DNA of 64,000 nucleotides. Source: Burkholderia sp. WSM2232. GTDB lineage: Bacteria; Pseudomonadota; Gammaproteobacteria; Burkholderiales; Burkholderiaceae. A model generated the notes under the pieces. It was not told the DNA's origin. It ran no database searches and saw only the letters and a list, made by a program, of their open reading frames with translations. The stretch lies in contig NZ_AWZV01000011.1 of NCBI RefSeq assembly GCF_000472545.1, forward strand, positions 62,001 through 126,000. The letters are read 5' to 3'. This document shows positions 10,588-19,441 of the stretch, one piece after another. Both the position numbers and the translations under genes were made by a program. Within the stretch, counting starts at the first letter, position 1. Each line of letters opens with the position of its first letter.

Positions 10588-10732
10588 GGTTTTGCCCGGG
10601 CATGTGATTTAGAAGAGGCTGAGGTGCGATTCGAACTCGGCCGCTGTGCAGTTTTCGCACCGCTTTTATTGCGCGCCAATGCAGCAGTCGTGCGGCGTGA
10701 ATGTAGCCCTGCCGGCTGCGATTGAACGCGCG

Positions 10733-11350
10733 TCAGTCTAGCAGCAGCTTGATGTCGTGCACCCAGGGCGCGGCGCCCTGGCCGTCGCGCGCGAAGAGGC
10801 GCAGCTTGCCTTCGGGGTCGAACACATAGCTCGCTGCGGTGTGGTCCATCGTGTAGCTGTCAGGCGTCTTGCCCGGCACCTTTGCGTAGTAGATGCGGAA
10901 GTCTTTCGTCACCTTCTTGACCTGTGCATCGTCTGCGGGCCGCAGTCCGACAAAGGTCGGATTGAACGCCGGCACATATTGCGCAAGCAGTGCGGCGGTA
11001 TCGCGTTCGGGATCGACGGTGACGAACAGCACCTGCACGCGCTTCGCATCTTCAGGGCCCAGTTGCTGCAGCGCTTGCGAGAGCTCCGCCATGGTGGTCG
11101 GACACACGTCCGGGCAATGCGTATAGCCGAAGAACAGCACGACCACCTTGCCCTTGTAGTCCGCCATTGTGCGAATCTTGCCCGACGTATCCGGCAGCGA
11201 GAAATTGCTGCCGAACTGCGTGTTACCGGTAATGTCGAGATTCTGGAATGCCGGCTGCTCTTTGCCGCAACCAGCGACGAATAACGCGCCGCCGAGCGCG
11301 CAAGCAATCACAGCAGCACGCGCCGCGCGCGCGAAGCGGGTATGGAGCAT
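10733..11350 (-). CDS. SCO1/SenC/PrrC-family copper chaperone (lipoprotein)
   Basis: 205-residue thioredoxin-fold protein that delivers copper to the CuA site of cytochrome c oxidase subunit II. It has a lipoprotein signal ending in LFVAGC (lipid-modified Cys28), the copper-binding CPDVCP motif and the distal conserved histidine in DHTAAS. It is the last gene of the haem/assembly run ctaA-ctaB-SCO, only 6 bp after ctaB, so it is very likely co-transcribed. Confidence 0.93.
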   Translation of the reverse strand: MLHTRFARAARAAVIACALGGALFVAGCGKEQPAFQNLDITGNTQFGSNFSLPDTSGKIRTMADYKGKVVVLFFGYTHCPDVCPTTMAELSQALQQLGPEDAKRVQVLFVTVDPERDTAALLAQYVPAFNPTFVGLRPADDAQVKKVTKDFRIYYAKVPGKTPDSYTMDHTAASYVFDPEGKLRLFARDGQGAAPWVHDIKLLLD

Positions 11351-11356
11351 AGGGAA

Positions 11357-12262
11357 TCACGCGCCGATCAGAACGCGCACATAGTGGTCGACCAGTAGCG
11401 CCGCGAACAGCAGCGACAGATACACGATCGAATAACGGAAGGTGCGGCGCGCCAGATCGTCCGAATACTCGAGGTAGATCTTCCACGCATAGGCGAGAAA
11501 CACCGCACCGAGCAGGACGGCCGCGGCAAGGTACACCACGCCGCTCATGCCGGAGATGAACGGCATCATCGTGACGGCAAACAGGATCACCGTGTAAAGC
11601 AGGATATGCAGACGCGTGTACTTTTCGCCGTGCGTGTTCGGCAGCATGGGCAGGCCGGCGTCTTCGTAATCCTTGCGGCGATACAGCGCTAGCGCCCAGA
11701 AGTGCGGCGGGGTCCACACGAAAATGATCAGCACCAGAATCCACGCGTCGCCCGGCACGTGGCCGGTCACGGCGGCCCAGCCGAGCGCCGGCGGCATGGC
11801 GCCCGACGCACCGCCGATCACGATGTTCTGCGGCGTGGCTGGTTTGAGCAGCAGCGTGTAGATGACCGCGTAGCCGACGAAGGTGGCCAACGTGAGCCAC
11901 ATGGTGAGCGGATTTGCGAACGTGTAGAGCGTCCACATGCCGAGGCCGCCGAGCACGGCCGAGAACAGCAGAATCTGCGCAGTGGTGATTTCGCCGCGCG
12001 CCGACGGACGCCACGACGTGCGCCGCATCTTCGCGTCGATCTTCTGTTCAACGAGGCAGTTGATGGCAAACGCGGCGCCGGCCAGCAGCCAGATGCCGAC
12101 GGTGCCGCCGATCAGAACGGTCCACGGCACCATGCCCGGCGTCGACAGAAACATGCCGATCACCGCGCAGAACACCGCGAGTTGCGTGACGCGCGGCTTG
12201 GTCAGTGCGATGTACTGGGACATCCGGCTGCCGGGCGTTTGGGAGAGTGTTGTGCTGTCCAT
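11357..12262 (-). CDS. ctaB: Protoheme IX farnesyltransferase (haem O synthase)
   Basis: 301-residue polytopic membrane prenyltransferase (UbiA superfamily) that adds a farnesyl tail to haem B, giving haem O. The substrate loop [16 protein letters not shown]...RP and the second loop region ([14 protein letters not shown]) are as in CyoE/CtaB. It lies 6 bp downstream of ctaA, whose product uses haem O. ATG at 12262 gives the longest form; an internal ATG at codon 14 ([11 protein letters not shown]) is closer to the usual family start. Confidence 0.93.
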   Translation of the reverse strand: MDSTTLSQTPGSRMSQYIALTKPRVTQLAVFCAVIGMFLSTPGMVPWTVLIGGTVGIWLLAGAAFAINCLVEQKIDAKMRRTSWRPSARGEITTAQILLFSAVLGGLGMWTLYTFANPLTMWLTLATFVGYAVIYTLLLKPATPQNIVIGGASGAMPPALGWAAVTGHVPGDAWILVLIIFVWTPPHFWALALYRRKDYEDAGLPMLPNTHGEKYTRLHILLYTVILFAVTMMPFISGMSGVVYLAAAVLLGAVFLAYAWKIYLEYSDDLARRTFRYSIVYLSLLFAALLVDHYVRVLIGA

Positions 12263-12268
12263 GTGGAG

Positions 12269-13378
12269 TCACGCTGGCGCGGCATCGCGCGCGGGCAACA
12301 CGGCGCGGCCGGGACGGCTATAAGCGATTCGAAAGTTTAACATAACGAGTAGCAGCAACAGGACCGCCGCGCCTCCGTTATGAGCTACCGCAATAGGCAA
12401 CGGCCATTGCAGGACGATGTTCGACAAGCCGGTGACGAACTGAAGCAGCACCACCAGCAATACGCCGTCCGCGGGACGACGCAGCGACTCGAACCGACGC
12501 AGTTTCAGCGCGAACCACACCAGGTACGCAATGACCACGAACGCGAACGTACGATGCGTCCAGTGGATGGCGACCAATGCGTCCTGCGTGATGATGTCGC
12601 CGTCGCCCGTCATGCCGAGTGCACGCCACAGGTGGAAGCCGTGCGTAAAGTCCATGGGCGGAACCCATTGGCCGTTGCAGGTCGGGAAATCCGTACACGC
12701 GAGTACTGCATAGTTCGTGCTGACCCAGCCGCCCAGCGCGATCTGCGCGATCAGCAGCACAAGACCCGCGAGAGCCGCGGCGCGCCAGCGGGCGGCCTCC
12801 GGCTCGTAGGCCGGCAGCGGCGTTTGCCGCGCGGCGAGCCAGCCGAGCGTGCCGAGCAGCGCGAGACCGAGCAGCAGATGCGTGGTCACGATGACCGGCT
12901 GCAGTTTCATGGTCACGGTCCACGCGCCGAATGCGCCTTGCACGAGAATCAGCAGCAGCAACGAAGTCGGCCACCAGGGCGACACGTGCAACGGGCGACG
13001 CTTGATACGCGCGACCCACGCAATGAGTGTCTGCGCGATGATCAGCACCCCGATTGCCATGGCGAAGTAGCGGTGGATCATTTCGATCCAGGCCTTCGTC
13101 ATGCTGACCGGGCCGGTGGGCATGGCCTGATGCGCGGCGGTGATCGCAGCATGCGCAATGAACGGCGACGACGTGCCGTAGCAGCCCGGCCAGTCGGGGC
13201 AGCCAAGCCCGGAATCCGTGAGACGCGTGAAGCCGCCGAACATCACGAGGTCGAGCGTGAGGAAAGTGGTGAGCCAGACGAGCTTGCGGAATTTGTTGTC
13301 GTCCGCTTTCACCCATACGTAGGAGAGCGGCAACAACGCAATACACAAGCCGATCAGGCCCAATTGCAGTACGAACAT
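12269..13378 (-). CDS. ctaA: Haem A synthase (COX15/CtaA family)
   Basis: 369-residue membrane protein with eight predicted transmembrane helices that oxidises haem O to haem A for the aa3 oxidase. The two homologous halves each carry the cysteine-pair loop (GCPDWPGC and CTDFPTCNG) and the conserved histidines (EMIHRYFAM, VTTHLLLG, AIHWTHRT, AVAHNGGA). Start ATG 13378 has AAGGG upstream. The stop is 6 bp from the ctaB start. Confidence 0.94.
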   Translation of the reverse strand: MFVLQLGLIGLCIALLPLSYVWVKADDNKFRKLVWLTTFLTLDLVMFGGFTRLTDSGLGCPDWPGCYGTSSPFIAHAAITAAHQAMPTGPVSMTKAWIEMIHRYFAMAIGVLIIAQTLIAWVARIKRRPLHVSPWWPTSLLLLILVQGAFGAWTVTMKLQPVIVTTHLLLGLALLGTLGWLAARQTPLPAYEPEAARWRAAALAGLVLLIAQIALGGWVSTNYAVLACTDFPTCNGQWVPPMDFTHGFHLWRALGMTGDGDIITQDALVAIHWTHRTFAFVVIAYLVWFALKLRRFESLRRPADGVLLVVLLQFVTGLSNIVLQWPLPIAVAHNGGAAVLLLLLVMLNFRIAYSRPGRAVLPARDAAPA

Positions 13379-13401
13379 CTTGTTTTACCCTTGTTGCGGC
13401 A

Positions 13402-14091
13402 TCAGCCGATGCGCGACCACTTCAGCAGCTTGGTCACGTCGCCTTTGATCTTGCTCGGGTTCGGATCTTTCGGGAAACGCATCATCAGATTGCCGTTCGG
13501 ATCGACCATATAGATATGGTCCGAGACTTTGGTGTCCTTGTCGACCGGCAGCCACGCCGATACCTGCGCCAGATCAGCAATCAGCATGTTGGTGCCCGGG
13601 TAAGCCTTTTGTATCACGTCCGGCACGTTGCCCGTGTCCGTGCGCAGCCACACTTCCACGACGCGCTCGCGTTCCGGGCCCTGGGCCGCGCGGATTTGCC
13701 GCATGAAGTAGAGCTTCGTGGCGCACGCTTTGTCGCAGGCGCTGTTGTCGACGGAGATCAGCAGCCAGCGGCCGCGCAGCGACGCGAGCTTCGCCGGCTT
13801 GCCGTCTTCACCAGTGACGACGAGCGACTCGGGAATCGGCTGTTGCGGTTCCACCAGCGTGCCGTAGCTCGTGGTCCCGCCCGTTGGCTTGACCACGTAG
13901 TACATGAAGTACGAGATAGCGATCGGCGCCCCGCAGACAATGGCAACCAGCAGCAGCATCCACCGGCCGCGCTGCCACGAGCCGCCGCCATTCGGTTGGC
14001 CGGGCATCGGCCTCGGCGCAGCCGGCGCGGCGGCGGATGTCGTGGCGGCGGGCTTGCCGGATTGCGGCGAACGGGGAGATTGCGTAGACAC
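13402..14091 (-). CDS. SCO-like cytochrome oxidase assembly membrane protein
   Basis: 229-residue protein: a Pro/Ala/Gly-rich cytoplasmic N terminus (1-40), one transmembrane helix (about 44-66) and a periplasmic thioredoxin-like domain with CDKAC in place of the SCO CxxxC (SVDNSACDKACATKLYFMRQ) and a late VSDHIYMVDPNG segment that supplies a histidine. Position between SURF1 and ctaA points to a role in oxidase copper or thiol chemistry. The motif is shifted relative to classic SCO, so whether it binds copper or reduces disulphides is not settled by sequence. Confidence 0.75.
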   Translation of the reverse strand: MSTQSPRSPQSGKPAATTSAAAPAAPRPMPGQPNGGGSWQRGRWMLLLVAIVCGAPIAISYFMYYVVKPTGGTTSYGTLVEPQQPIPESLVVTGEDGKPAKLASLRGRWLLISVDNSACDKACATKLYFMRQIRAAQGPERERVVEVWLRTDTGNVPDVIQKAYPGTNMLIADLAQVSAWLPVDKDTKVSDHIYMVDPNGNLMMRFPKDPNPSKIKGDVTKLLKWSRIG

Positions 14092-14160
14092 TACATGACC
14101 TCTTTCAATGATTGTGCGGTTGGCGTCGAACCCGCCTGGGGCTCCGCGGCGCGCGCTGCA

Positions 14161-14877
14161 TCAGACACCGGGCACGTGCTCTTTGCGGGCCGCGCGGCGC
14201 GCGGCGTACAGGCCGAACACCAGCGCCGCAGCCGCCATGCCCCACCACTGGAACATGTAGCCGTAATTGCGCTCGACGCCGCTCGCGGGAGCGGGCCAGT
14301 CGCGCACGAGCCGGTCGCCGTCGTCGCTCAATTGCTGGATAACGAACGGTTGCAGAGGCAGTCCGGTCTCGGCGGCGTAAGCGGCAACGTCGAGATTCTG
14401 CCGAATCAACTGATGCGCGGCCGACCCGCCCTGCCCCAGTTCGTATGCGCGCGAAGCATCCGCGCGCGCAATGCCCTCTATTTCGACCTCGCCCGAAGGC
14501 GTTGCGTACGGGGCGATCGTCTCGCGATTGTTCATATTGCGCGGCAGCCAGCCGCGATTGACGAGCACGTACCCGCCATCGGCGAGTTTAAACGGCATGA
14601 CGACGTAAAAGCCCGGCTGATCGTTATACGGACGATTGTCGAGATAGACAACCTTGCCCGCGACGAAAGTACCGCGCGCCTTCACGCGGTGAAATTCGAT
14701 GTCTTTCAGCGCCACCGGCACGCCGGTCACCGCTTGAGCGGGCGCGTTTTCGAACTGCGTGATGCGCGCCTCGAGCGCTTCTTTCTGCTGGGCGCGCTCG
14801 CGCTGCCAGAAACCGAGCCGCACGGTCAGCGCGACCACGATCAGGATCAACAATGCGGGAATGAGCCGGAATTTCAT
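14161..14877 (-). CDS. SURF1-family cytochrome c oxidase assembly protein
   Basis: 238-residue protein with the SURF1 layout: transmembrane helix at 5-23, periplasmic domain, second helix near 210-226. Conserved stretches are RLGFWQRERAQQKEA, VYLDNRPYNDQPGFYVVMPF, YVLVNRGWLPR and the terminal RNYGYMFQWWGMA. SURF1 helps insert haem a into subunit I. It is 69 bp upstream of the SCO-like gene on the same strand. Confidence 0.92.
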   Translation of the reverse strand: MKFRLIPALLILIVVALTVRLGFWQRERAQQKEALEARITQFENAPAQAVTGVPVALKDIEFHRVKARGTFVAGKVVYLDNRPYNDQPGFYVVMPFKLADGGYVLVNRGWLPRNMNNRETIAPYATPSGEVEIEGIARADASRAYELGQGGSAAHQLIRQNLDVAAYAAETGLPLQPFVIQQLSDDGDRLVRDWPAPASGVERNYGYMFQWWGMAAAALVFGLYAARRAARKEHVPGV

Positions 14878-14988
14878 CGATCATGCTCCACGCCCGCGCG
14901 AAGCGTCGCGACGAACGCCGGGCAAACGCCTCCGCGCGGTGAGATAATGACCATCTTGCCTACGCGCTTTCCCGTTTCAGCAGCTTCC

Positions 14989-15198
14989 ATGCACATTCTC
15001 GTTCCCATTGCCTTTGCACTGATCATCGCCAGCATGGTGTCGGCGCTGTACTTCATGATGCATGACAAGGGCAAAACCAAGCGGATGGTCTGGTCGCTCG
15101 CCACGCGAGTCGGACTGTCGATCTCGCTGTTCCTCTTCATCCTGTTCGCCTACTGGATGGGCTGGATTCACTCGACCGGTATTCCATACGGGCGCTGA
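14989..15198 (+). CDS. Twin-transmembrane protein (DUF2909)
   Basis: 69-residue membrane protein with two helices (about 3-23 and 43-62) separated by a basic, cytoplasmic loop DKGKTKR. It matches the DUF2909 twin-transmembrane family found in betaproteobacterial oxidase clusters. It is the only gene of the block on the plus strand, diverging from SURF1 and converging on ctaE. ATG at 14989 matches the family start MHILVP; an in-frame ATG at 14947 would add 14 residues. Function unknown. Confidence 0.85.
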   Translation: MHILVPIAFALIIASMVSALYFMMHDKGKTKRMVWSLATRVGLSISLFLFILFAYWMGWIHSTGIPYGR

Positions 15199-15263
15199 GT
15201 CTTAGGCGATACTTCGCTGCCCTGAGCCGCTGCTCAAAACCGCTGCCAAACCCCGGCTTTAAA

Positions 15264-15295
15264 CAAAAAGCCGCCCTGACAGGGTCGAGGGCGGC
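15264..15295 (-). terminator. Intrinsic terminator downstream of ctaE
   Basis: On the minus strand an 8-bp stem GCCGCCCT/AGGGCGGC (15270-15277 and 15288-15295) with a 10-nt loop runs into TTTTTG. It lies 195 bp past the ctaE stop codon. The rest of 15199-15489 holds no gene that I can support. Confidence 0.85.
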
Positions 15296-15489
15296 GCTGC
15301 ATCCATATTCGTCTCACCTGCTGTGGACGCGTCTCGCGTACAACTCGCCATGCCTGGCAGCGGCGGCGCTGCACGCACTTGCCGCGTTGGCGGCGCAGCC
15401 CGATACACACTACGCCGCAGGCCACGCGCGGTGGTCCGCATTAGCTGGCCCGCCGGTTCTGCGCGGGCCAGCCCGCCTTACAGCAAGTC

Positions 15490-16347
15490 TCACAGCCAGT
15501 ACACGACGACGTACAGTCCGAGCCACACCACGTCCACGAAGTGCCAGTACCATGCTGCGCCTTCGAACGCGAAGTGGTGCTCCGCCGTGAAGTGGCCGCG
15601 GATCATCCGCGCCAGCACCACCGCCAGCATCGTGCCGCCGAGGAACACGTGGAAACCGTGGAAACCGGTCAGCAGGAAGAAGGTCGAGCCATACACGCCG
15701 GAAGCCAGCGTCAGGTTCAGTTCGTTGTAGGCGTGGAAATATTCGAAGCCTTGCAGGAACAGGAAGCAAACGCCAAGCACGAGCGTAGCGGCCAGCCAGA
15801 TGATCGCCTTCCTGCGATGATTTTCACGCAGCGCGTGGTGCGACACGGTAAGCGTGGCACCCGACGACAGCAGCAACGCCGTGTTGATGGTCGGCACGGG
15901 CCACGGCGTCATGGACTTGAACGTGGACACGAGGGACGCCGGCCCGTTGTTCGGCCACACTGCCGAGAAATCCGGCCAGATCAGCTTGTAATCGAGGCTT
16001 GCGAGTTCATGCAGCGCGATGGCGCGTGCGTAAAACAGCGCGCCAAAGAAAGCGCCGAAGAACATGACTTCGGAGAAGATGAACCAGCTCATGCTCCAGC
16101 GGTACGACTTGTCGACGTTCTTGCCGTACATGCCGCCTTCGGACTCGGCGATTGCGTCGCCAAACCAGTGCCACAACGTAAAGAGCAGCCACAACAGACC
16201 GACCACAACGCCGATCGGCGCCAGTTCATGTTCGTTGATCCAGGCCGCCAGCGATCCGAGCATGATCAGCAAGCCGACGGCGGCGCTGATCGGATGCCGC
16301 GACGGATGCGGTACGAAATAGTACGGGCTCTCGTTTTGACCGCTCAT
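15490..16347 (-). CDS. ctaE: Cytochrome c oxidase subunit III
   Basis: 285-residue membrane protein of the aa3-type oxidase with seven predicted helices. Typical regions: YYFVPHPSRHPISAAVGLLI, SEVMFFGAFFGALFYAR, the middle loop NTALLLSSGATLTVSHHA, and the C-terminal GFHGFHVFLGG with FAFEGAAWYWHFVDVVWLGL. Start ATG 16347 follows GGAG. It is transcribed after DUF2970 (135 bp gap) and before the terminator at 15264-15295. Confidence 0.96.
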   Translation of the reverse strand: MSGQNESPYYFVPHPSRHPISAAVGLLIMLGSLAAWINEHELAPIGVVVGLLWLLFTLWHWFGDAIAESEGGMYGKNVDKSYRWSMSWFIFSEVMFFGAFFGALFYARAIALHELASLDYKLIWPDFSAVWPNNGPASLVSTFKSMTPWPVPTINTALLLSSGATLTVSHHALRENHRRKAIIWLAATLVLGVCFLFLQGFEYFHAYNELNLTLASGVYGSTFFLLTGFHGFHVFLGGTMLAVVLARMIRGHFTAEHHFAFEGAAWYWHFVDVVWLGLYVVVYWL

Positions 16348-16482
16348 TCTTGATTCTCCACTTCAGTCCAGTTGTTCCGGAAGCTCCGGCTGCTTCTTCG
16401 ACGGCGCGTCTATCCGCACCGCTTCACTCTAATTCGTGGGCGCCCTGCGCCCGGCCCTGCATTGTGGTGCGGCTCGACCGTG

Positions 16483-16701
16483 TCAGCCGCCGTGGCCGAC
16501 CACCGCACGCACCACCAGAATCAGCACGCCGATGAAAATTGCTGTGCTGATCAGTGCGGCGACAATCACATGCAGCGGGTTCAGCTGCGTGGCGTCGCTT
16601 TCGAGATCGCGCCGCTTGCGCACTCCAAAAAACGACCAGAACACCGCCCGCATCGACTGACCAAAACTGCTCTTGCGCGGGCCACCGCTGTTATCGCTCA
16701 T
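16483..16701 (-). CDS. DUF2970 small membrane protein
   Basis: 72-residue protein with a basic amphipathic N-terminal half (SMRAVFWSFFGVRKRRDLES) and one transmembrane helix (about 43-66). The N-terminal pattern identifies the DUF2970 family, regularly found between ctaG and ctaE. SD GAAGGAAG precedes ATG 16701, and ctaG ends 30 bp upstream, so it is in the operon. Role in oxidase assembly is inferred from position. Confidence 0.85.
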   Translation of the reverse strand: MSDNSGGPRKSSFGQSMRAVFWSFFGVRKRRDLESDATQLNPLHVIVAALISTAIFIGVLILVVRAVVGHGG

Positions 16702-16731
16702 TATTGTCTTCCTTCGCCAGGGCTTTGACGC

Positions 16732-17346
16732 TCAGGCGGGATTGGCGGTCGTTGCCGCCGTCTCGACCGGAAGCGCCGCGCTGCCGACCTTTGCCGTTGC
16801 CGGCGTGTTCAACTCGAAGAACGTGTACGACAGCGTGATCGTCTTGACGTCCTTCGGCAGCTTCGGATCGACGACGAACACAACCGGCATACGCCTCGTC
16901 TCGTTCGCCTTCAACGTCTGCTGCGTAAAACAGAAGCACTCGATCTTCTTGAAGTACTCGGTCGCCTGCTTCGGCGCGTAGCTCGGAATGGCTTGCGCCT
17001 GAATCGTGCGCGCCTGTTCGTTGCTGACCTCGTACATCACGGTCGTCACTTCGCCCGGATGCACGTCCAGACTGTGCTGCTCCGGCTTGAAACCCAGCGG
17101 GCCGCGCGCGTTCGCATCGAATTCGATCGAAATCGTGCGGCTCATGTCGACCTGCGTATTCTTCGCCTCGCGCGCCGTCGCGTCGCGCTGCACGAGGTTG
17201 TTGATACCGGTGATCTGACAGATCGCGCGGTACATGGGCACCAGAGCGAATCCGAAACCGAACATCATCAACGCGACCACGAACAGCTTGATCAGCATCG
17301 AACGGTTAAAAGAGCGATCGGCCTGAGCCGGCGGCTGCGTCGACAT
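16732..17346 (-). CDS. ctaG: Cytochrome c oxidase assembly protein CtaG/Cox11
   Basis: 204-residue membrane-anchored copper chaperone that metallates CuB of subunit I. One helix near residues 19-38 is followed by a periplasmic immunoglobulin-like domain with the copper motif CFCF (in KIECFCFTQQTL). ATG at 17346 has GAGG upstream and matches the family start; a non-ATG start five codons earlier is less likely. It lies 43 bp after the 44-residue small protein. Confidence 0.94.
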   Translation of the reverse strand: MSTQPPAQADRSFNRSMLIKLFVVALMMFGFGFALVPMYRAICQITGINNLVQRDATAREAKNTQVDMSRTISIEFDANARGPLGFKPEQHSLDVHPGEVTTVMYEVSNEQARTIQAQAIPSYAPKQATEYFKKIECFCFTQQTLKANETRRMPVVFVVDPKLPKDVKTITLSYTFFELNTPATAKVGSAALPVETAATTANPA

Positions 17347-17389
17347 CTCAATCCTCAACAAACCTGCAAACGAGGCTTACCCGCCCTGG

Positions 17390-17524
17390 TCAGGAAAACC
17401 AGCCTTGATTGACGATGACAGCGGCGAAAAACACCGCCGCGATGGCAAGCAGCACAAGTCCCAACCGCCTGTTGCCCGCGCGAATCTGCTCCGGGGTACG
17501 TCTTTCCTGTGGATTGCGCGTCAT
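17390..17524 (-). CDS. 44-residue cytochrome oxidase small assembly protein
   Basis: Very short gene between ctaD and ctaG. The product starts MTRNPQERRTPEQIRAGNRR, then has a single transmembrane helix (about 21-40) and ends NQGWFS. The charged N terminus with TPEQIRAGNRRLGL and one helix agrees with the small assembly protein annotated at this place in other Burkholderiales. The reading frame is intact, 43 bp before ctaG and on the same strand. Function is inferred from position only. Confidence 0.8.
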   Translation of the reverse strand: MTRNPQERRTPEQIRAGNRRLGLVLLAIAAVFFAAVIVNQGWFS

Positions 17525-17603
17525 GCTCACGTTTCTGAATACCGTTTTACGCTTGTTACGGCGACCGGTGCTGCGCTGATTATCGCGGCGATCAATGCGA
17601 CGA

Positions 17604-17666
17604 TTGCTGCTTGCTGCTTGCTGCTTGCTGCTTGCTGCTTGCTGCTTGCTGCTTGCTGCTTGCTGC
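17604..17666. repeat. Nine perfect copies of a 7-bp repeat (TTGCTGC)
   Basis: Uninterrupted 63-bp heptanucleotide array in the 260-bp gap between the ctaD stop (17785) and the 44-codon gene start (17524). A unit of seven bases changes reading frame with each gain or loss, but the array is not inside a gene I can support; it lies in the transcribed spacer of the oxidase operon. The rest of the gap shows nothing. Confidence 0.95.
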
Positions 17667-17784
17667 TGCGTTTACTGTGGCCGTTGCTGCACGATCGCCG
17701 TGCTTGCCGCTGCCGCCACCGCGGCTATCCGGCTCGGAGCGGCACCACCGCCGCTTCGGAACCGGACACCTCGCCCGACGCCGA

Positions 17785-19398
17785 TTACTCGACGGTCGGC
17801 GGATTTTCGAACGTGTGGAACGGAGCCGGGCTCGGCACGGTCCATTCGAGGCCCGTTGCGCCATCCCACGGCTTGTCGCCAGCCTTTTCGTGATCGCCAC
17901 CGCCGCGATAGGCGGGCAGCGCGACCGCGAACAGGAAGTAAACCTGCGCGAGACCGAAGCCGAACGCGCCGATGGTGATCACCTGGTTCCAGTCCGTGAA
18001 CTGGGCCGGGTAATCGGCATAACGACGCGGCATGCCTGCCAGACCGACGAAGTGCATCGGCAGGAACGCAAGGTTGAAGAAGAACAGCGACGCCCAGAAG
18101 TGGATCTTGCCGCGCGTTTCGTTGTACATCCAGCCAGTCCACTTCGGCGCCCAGTAATACCAGCCGGAGAAGAGCGCGAACAGCGACCCCGCCACCAGCA
18201 CGTAGTGGAAGTGCGCCACCACGAAGTAAGTACCGTGATACTGGATGTCGAGCGGCGCCATGGCGAGCATCAGACCCGACAGGCCGCCGAACGTGAACAC
18301 AATCAGGAAGCCCACGGCGAACAGCATCGGCGTTTCGAACGACAGCGAACCGCGCCACATCGTCGCGACCCAGTTGAACACCTTAACGCCCGTCGGCACG
18401 GCGATCAGCATGGTTGCGTACATGAAGAACAGCTGGCCCGTGACCGGCATGCCGGTGGCGAACATGTGGTGCGCCCAGACCATGAACGACAGGATCGCGA
18501 TCGACGACGTTGCGTACACCATCGAGCTATAGCCGAACAGCGGCTTGCGCGAGAACGCCGGAATCACCTGCGAGACGATCCCGAACGCCGGCAAGATCAT
18601 GATGTACACCTCGGGGTGCCCGAAGAACCAGAAGATATGCTGGTACATGACCGGGTCGCCGCCGCCTGCCGCGTTGAAGAACGACGTGCCGAAGTGGCGA
18701 TCGAACAGCACCATGGTGATAGCGCCCGCCAGAACCGGCATCACGGCAATCAGCAGGTACGCGGTGATCAGCCACGTCCAGACGAACATCGGCATCTTCA
18801 TGAGCGTGAGGCCCGGCGCGCGCATGTTCAGGATCGTCACGACGATGTTGATCCCGCCCATGATCGACGAGGCACCCATCAGGTGGACTGCGAAAATCGC
18901 GAAGTCCATGCCCGGGCCCATCTGCGTGGAGAGCGGCGCGTACAGCGTCCAGCCTGCGGCAGTCGCGCCGCCCGGCGAGAAGAACGAACCGACCAGCAGA
19001 ACAGCCGCCACCGGCAGAAGCCAGAAGCTGAAGTTGTTCATACGGGCGAAAGCCATGTCCGATGCGCCGATCTGCAGCGGCACCATCCAGTTCGCGAAGC
19101 CGACGAAGGCCGGCATGATCGCGCCGAACACCATGATGAGGCCGTGCATGGTGGTCAACTGGTTGAAGAACTCGGGGCGCATGATCTGCAGGCCCGGCTC
19201 GAACAGCTCGGCACGGATCATCAGCGCCATCACGCCCCCGGAGAGGAACATGGTGAACGAGAAGATCAGGTACAGCGTACCGATGTCCTTGTGGTTGGTT
19301 GCGAACAGCCAACGACGCCAGCCATGCGGCGTTTCGTGGGCATGGTCGCCGTGCACGTGCTCGTGGCCCGCGACTACATCGTGTCCGATGCTAGACAT
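17785..19398 (-). CDS. ctaD: Cytochrome c oxidase subunit I (aa3 type)
   Basis: 537-residue catalytic subunit with twelve helices. Haem a and the haem a3/CuB site are marked by TMHGLIMVFG, GHPEVYIMILP (His-Tyr cross-link segment), WAHHMFATGM and the paired haem ligands in YFVVAHFHYV. It pumps protons while reducing oxygen to water. The N terminus is unusually His-rich (GHDVVAGHEHVHGDHAHE). ATG 19398 follows AGGAG. It is 42 bp after ctaC. Confidence 0.97.
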   Translation of the reverse strand: MSSIGHDVVAGHEHVHGDHAHETPHGWRRWLFATNHKDIGTLYLIFSFTMFLSGGVMALMIRAELFEPGLQIMRPEFFNQLTTMHGLIMVFGAIMPAFVGFANWMVPLQIGASDMAFARMNNFSFWLLPVAAVLLVGSFFSPGGATAAGWTLYAPLSTQMGPGMDFAIFAVHLMGASSIMGGINIVVTILNMRAPGLTLMKMPMFVWTWLITAYLLIAVMPVLAGAITMVLFDRHFGTSFFNAAGGGDPVMYQHIFWFFGHPEVYIMILPAFGIVSQVIPAFSRKPLFGYSSMVYATSSIAILSFMVWAHHMFATGMPVTGQLFFMYATMLIAVPTGVKVFNWVATMWRGSLSFETPMLFAVGFLIVFTFGGLSGLMLAMAPLDIQYHGTYFVVAHFHYVLVAGSLFALFSGWYYWAPKWTGWMYNETRGKIHFWASLFFFNLAFLPMHFVGLAGMPRRYADYPAQFTDWNQVITIGAFGFGLAQVYFLFAVALPAYRGGGDHEKAGDKPWDGATGLEWTVPSPAPFHTFENPPTVE

Positions 19399-19441
19399 GA
19401 CAATCTCCTAAAGCGAATACTGCGGTGCTGACCATGACACG

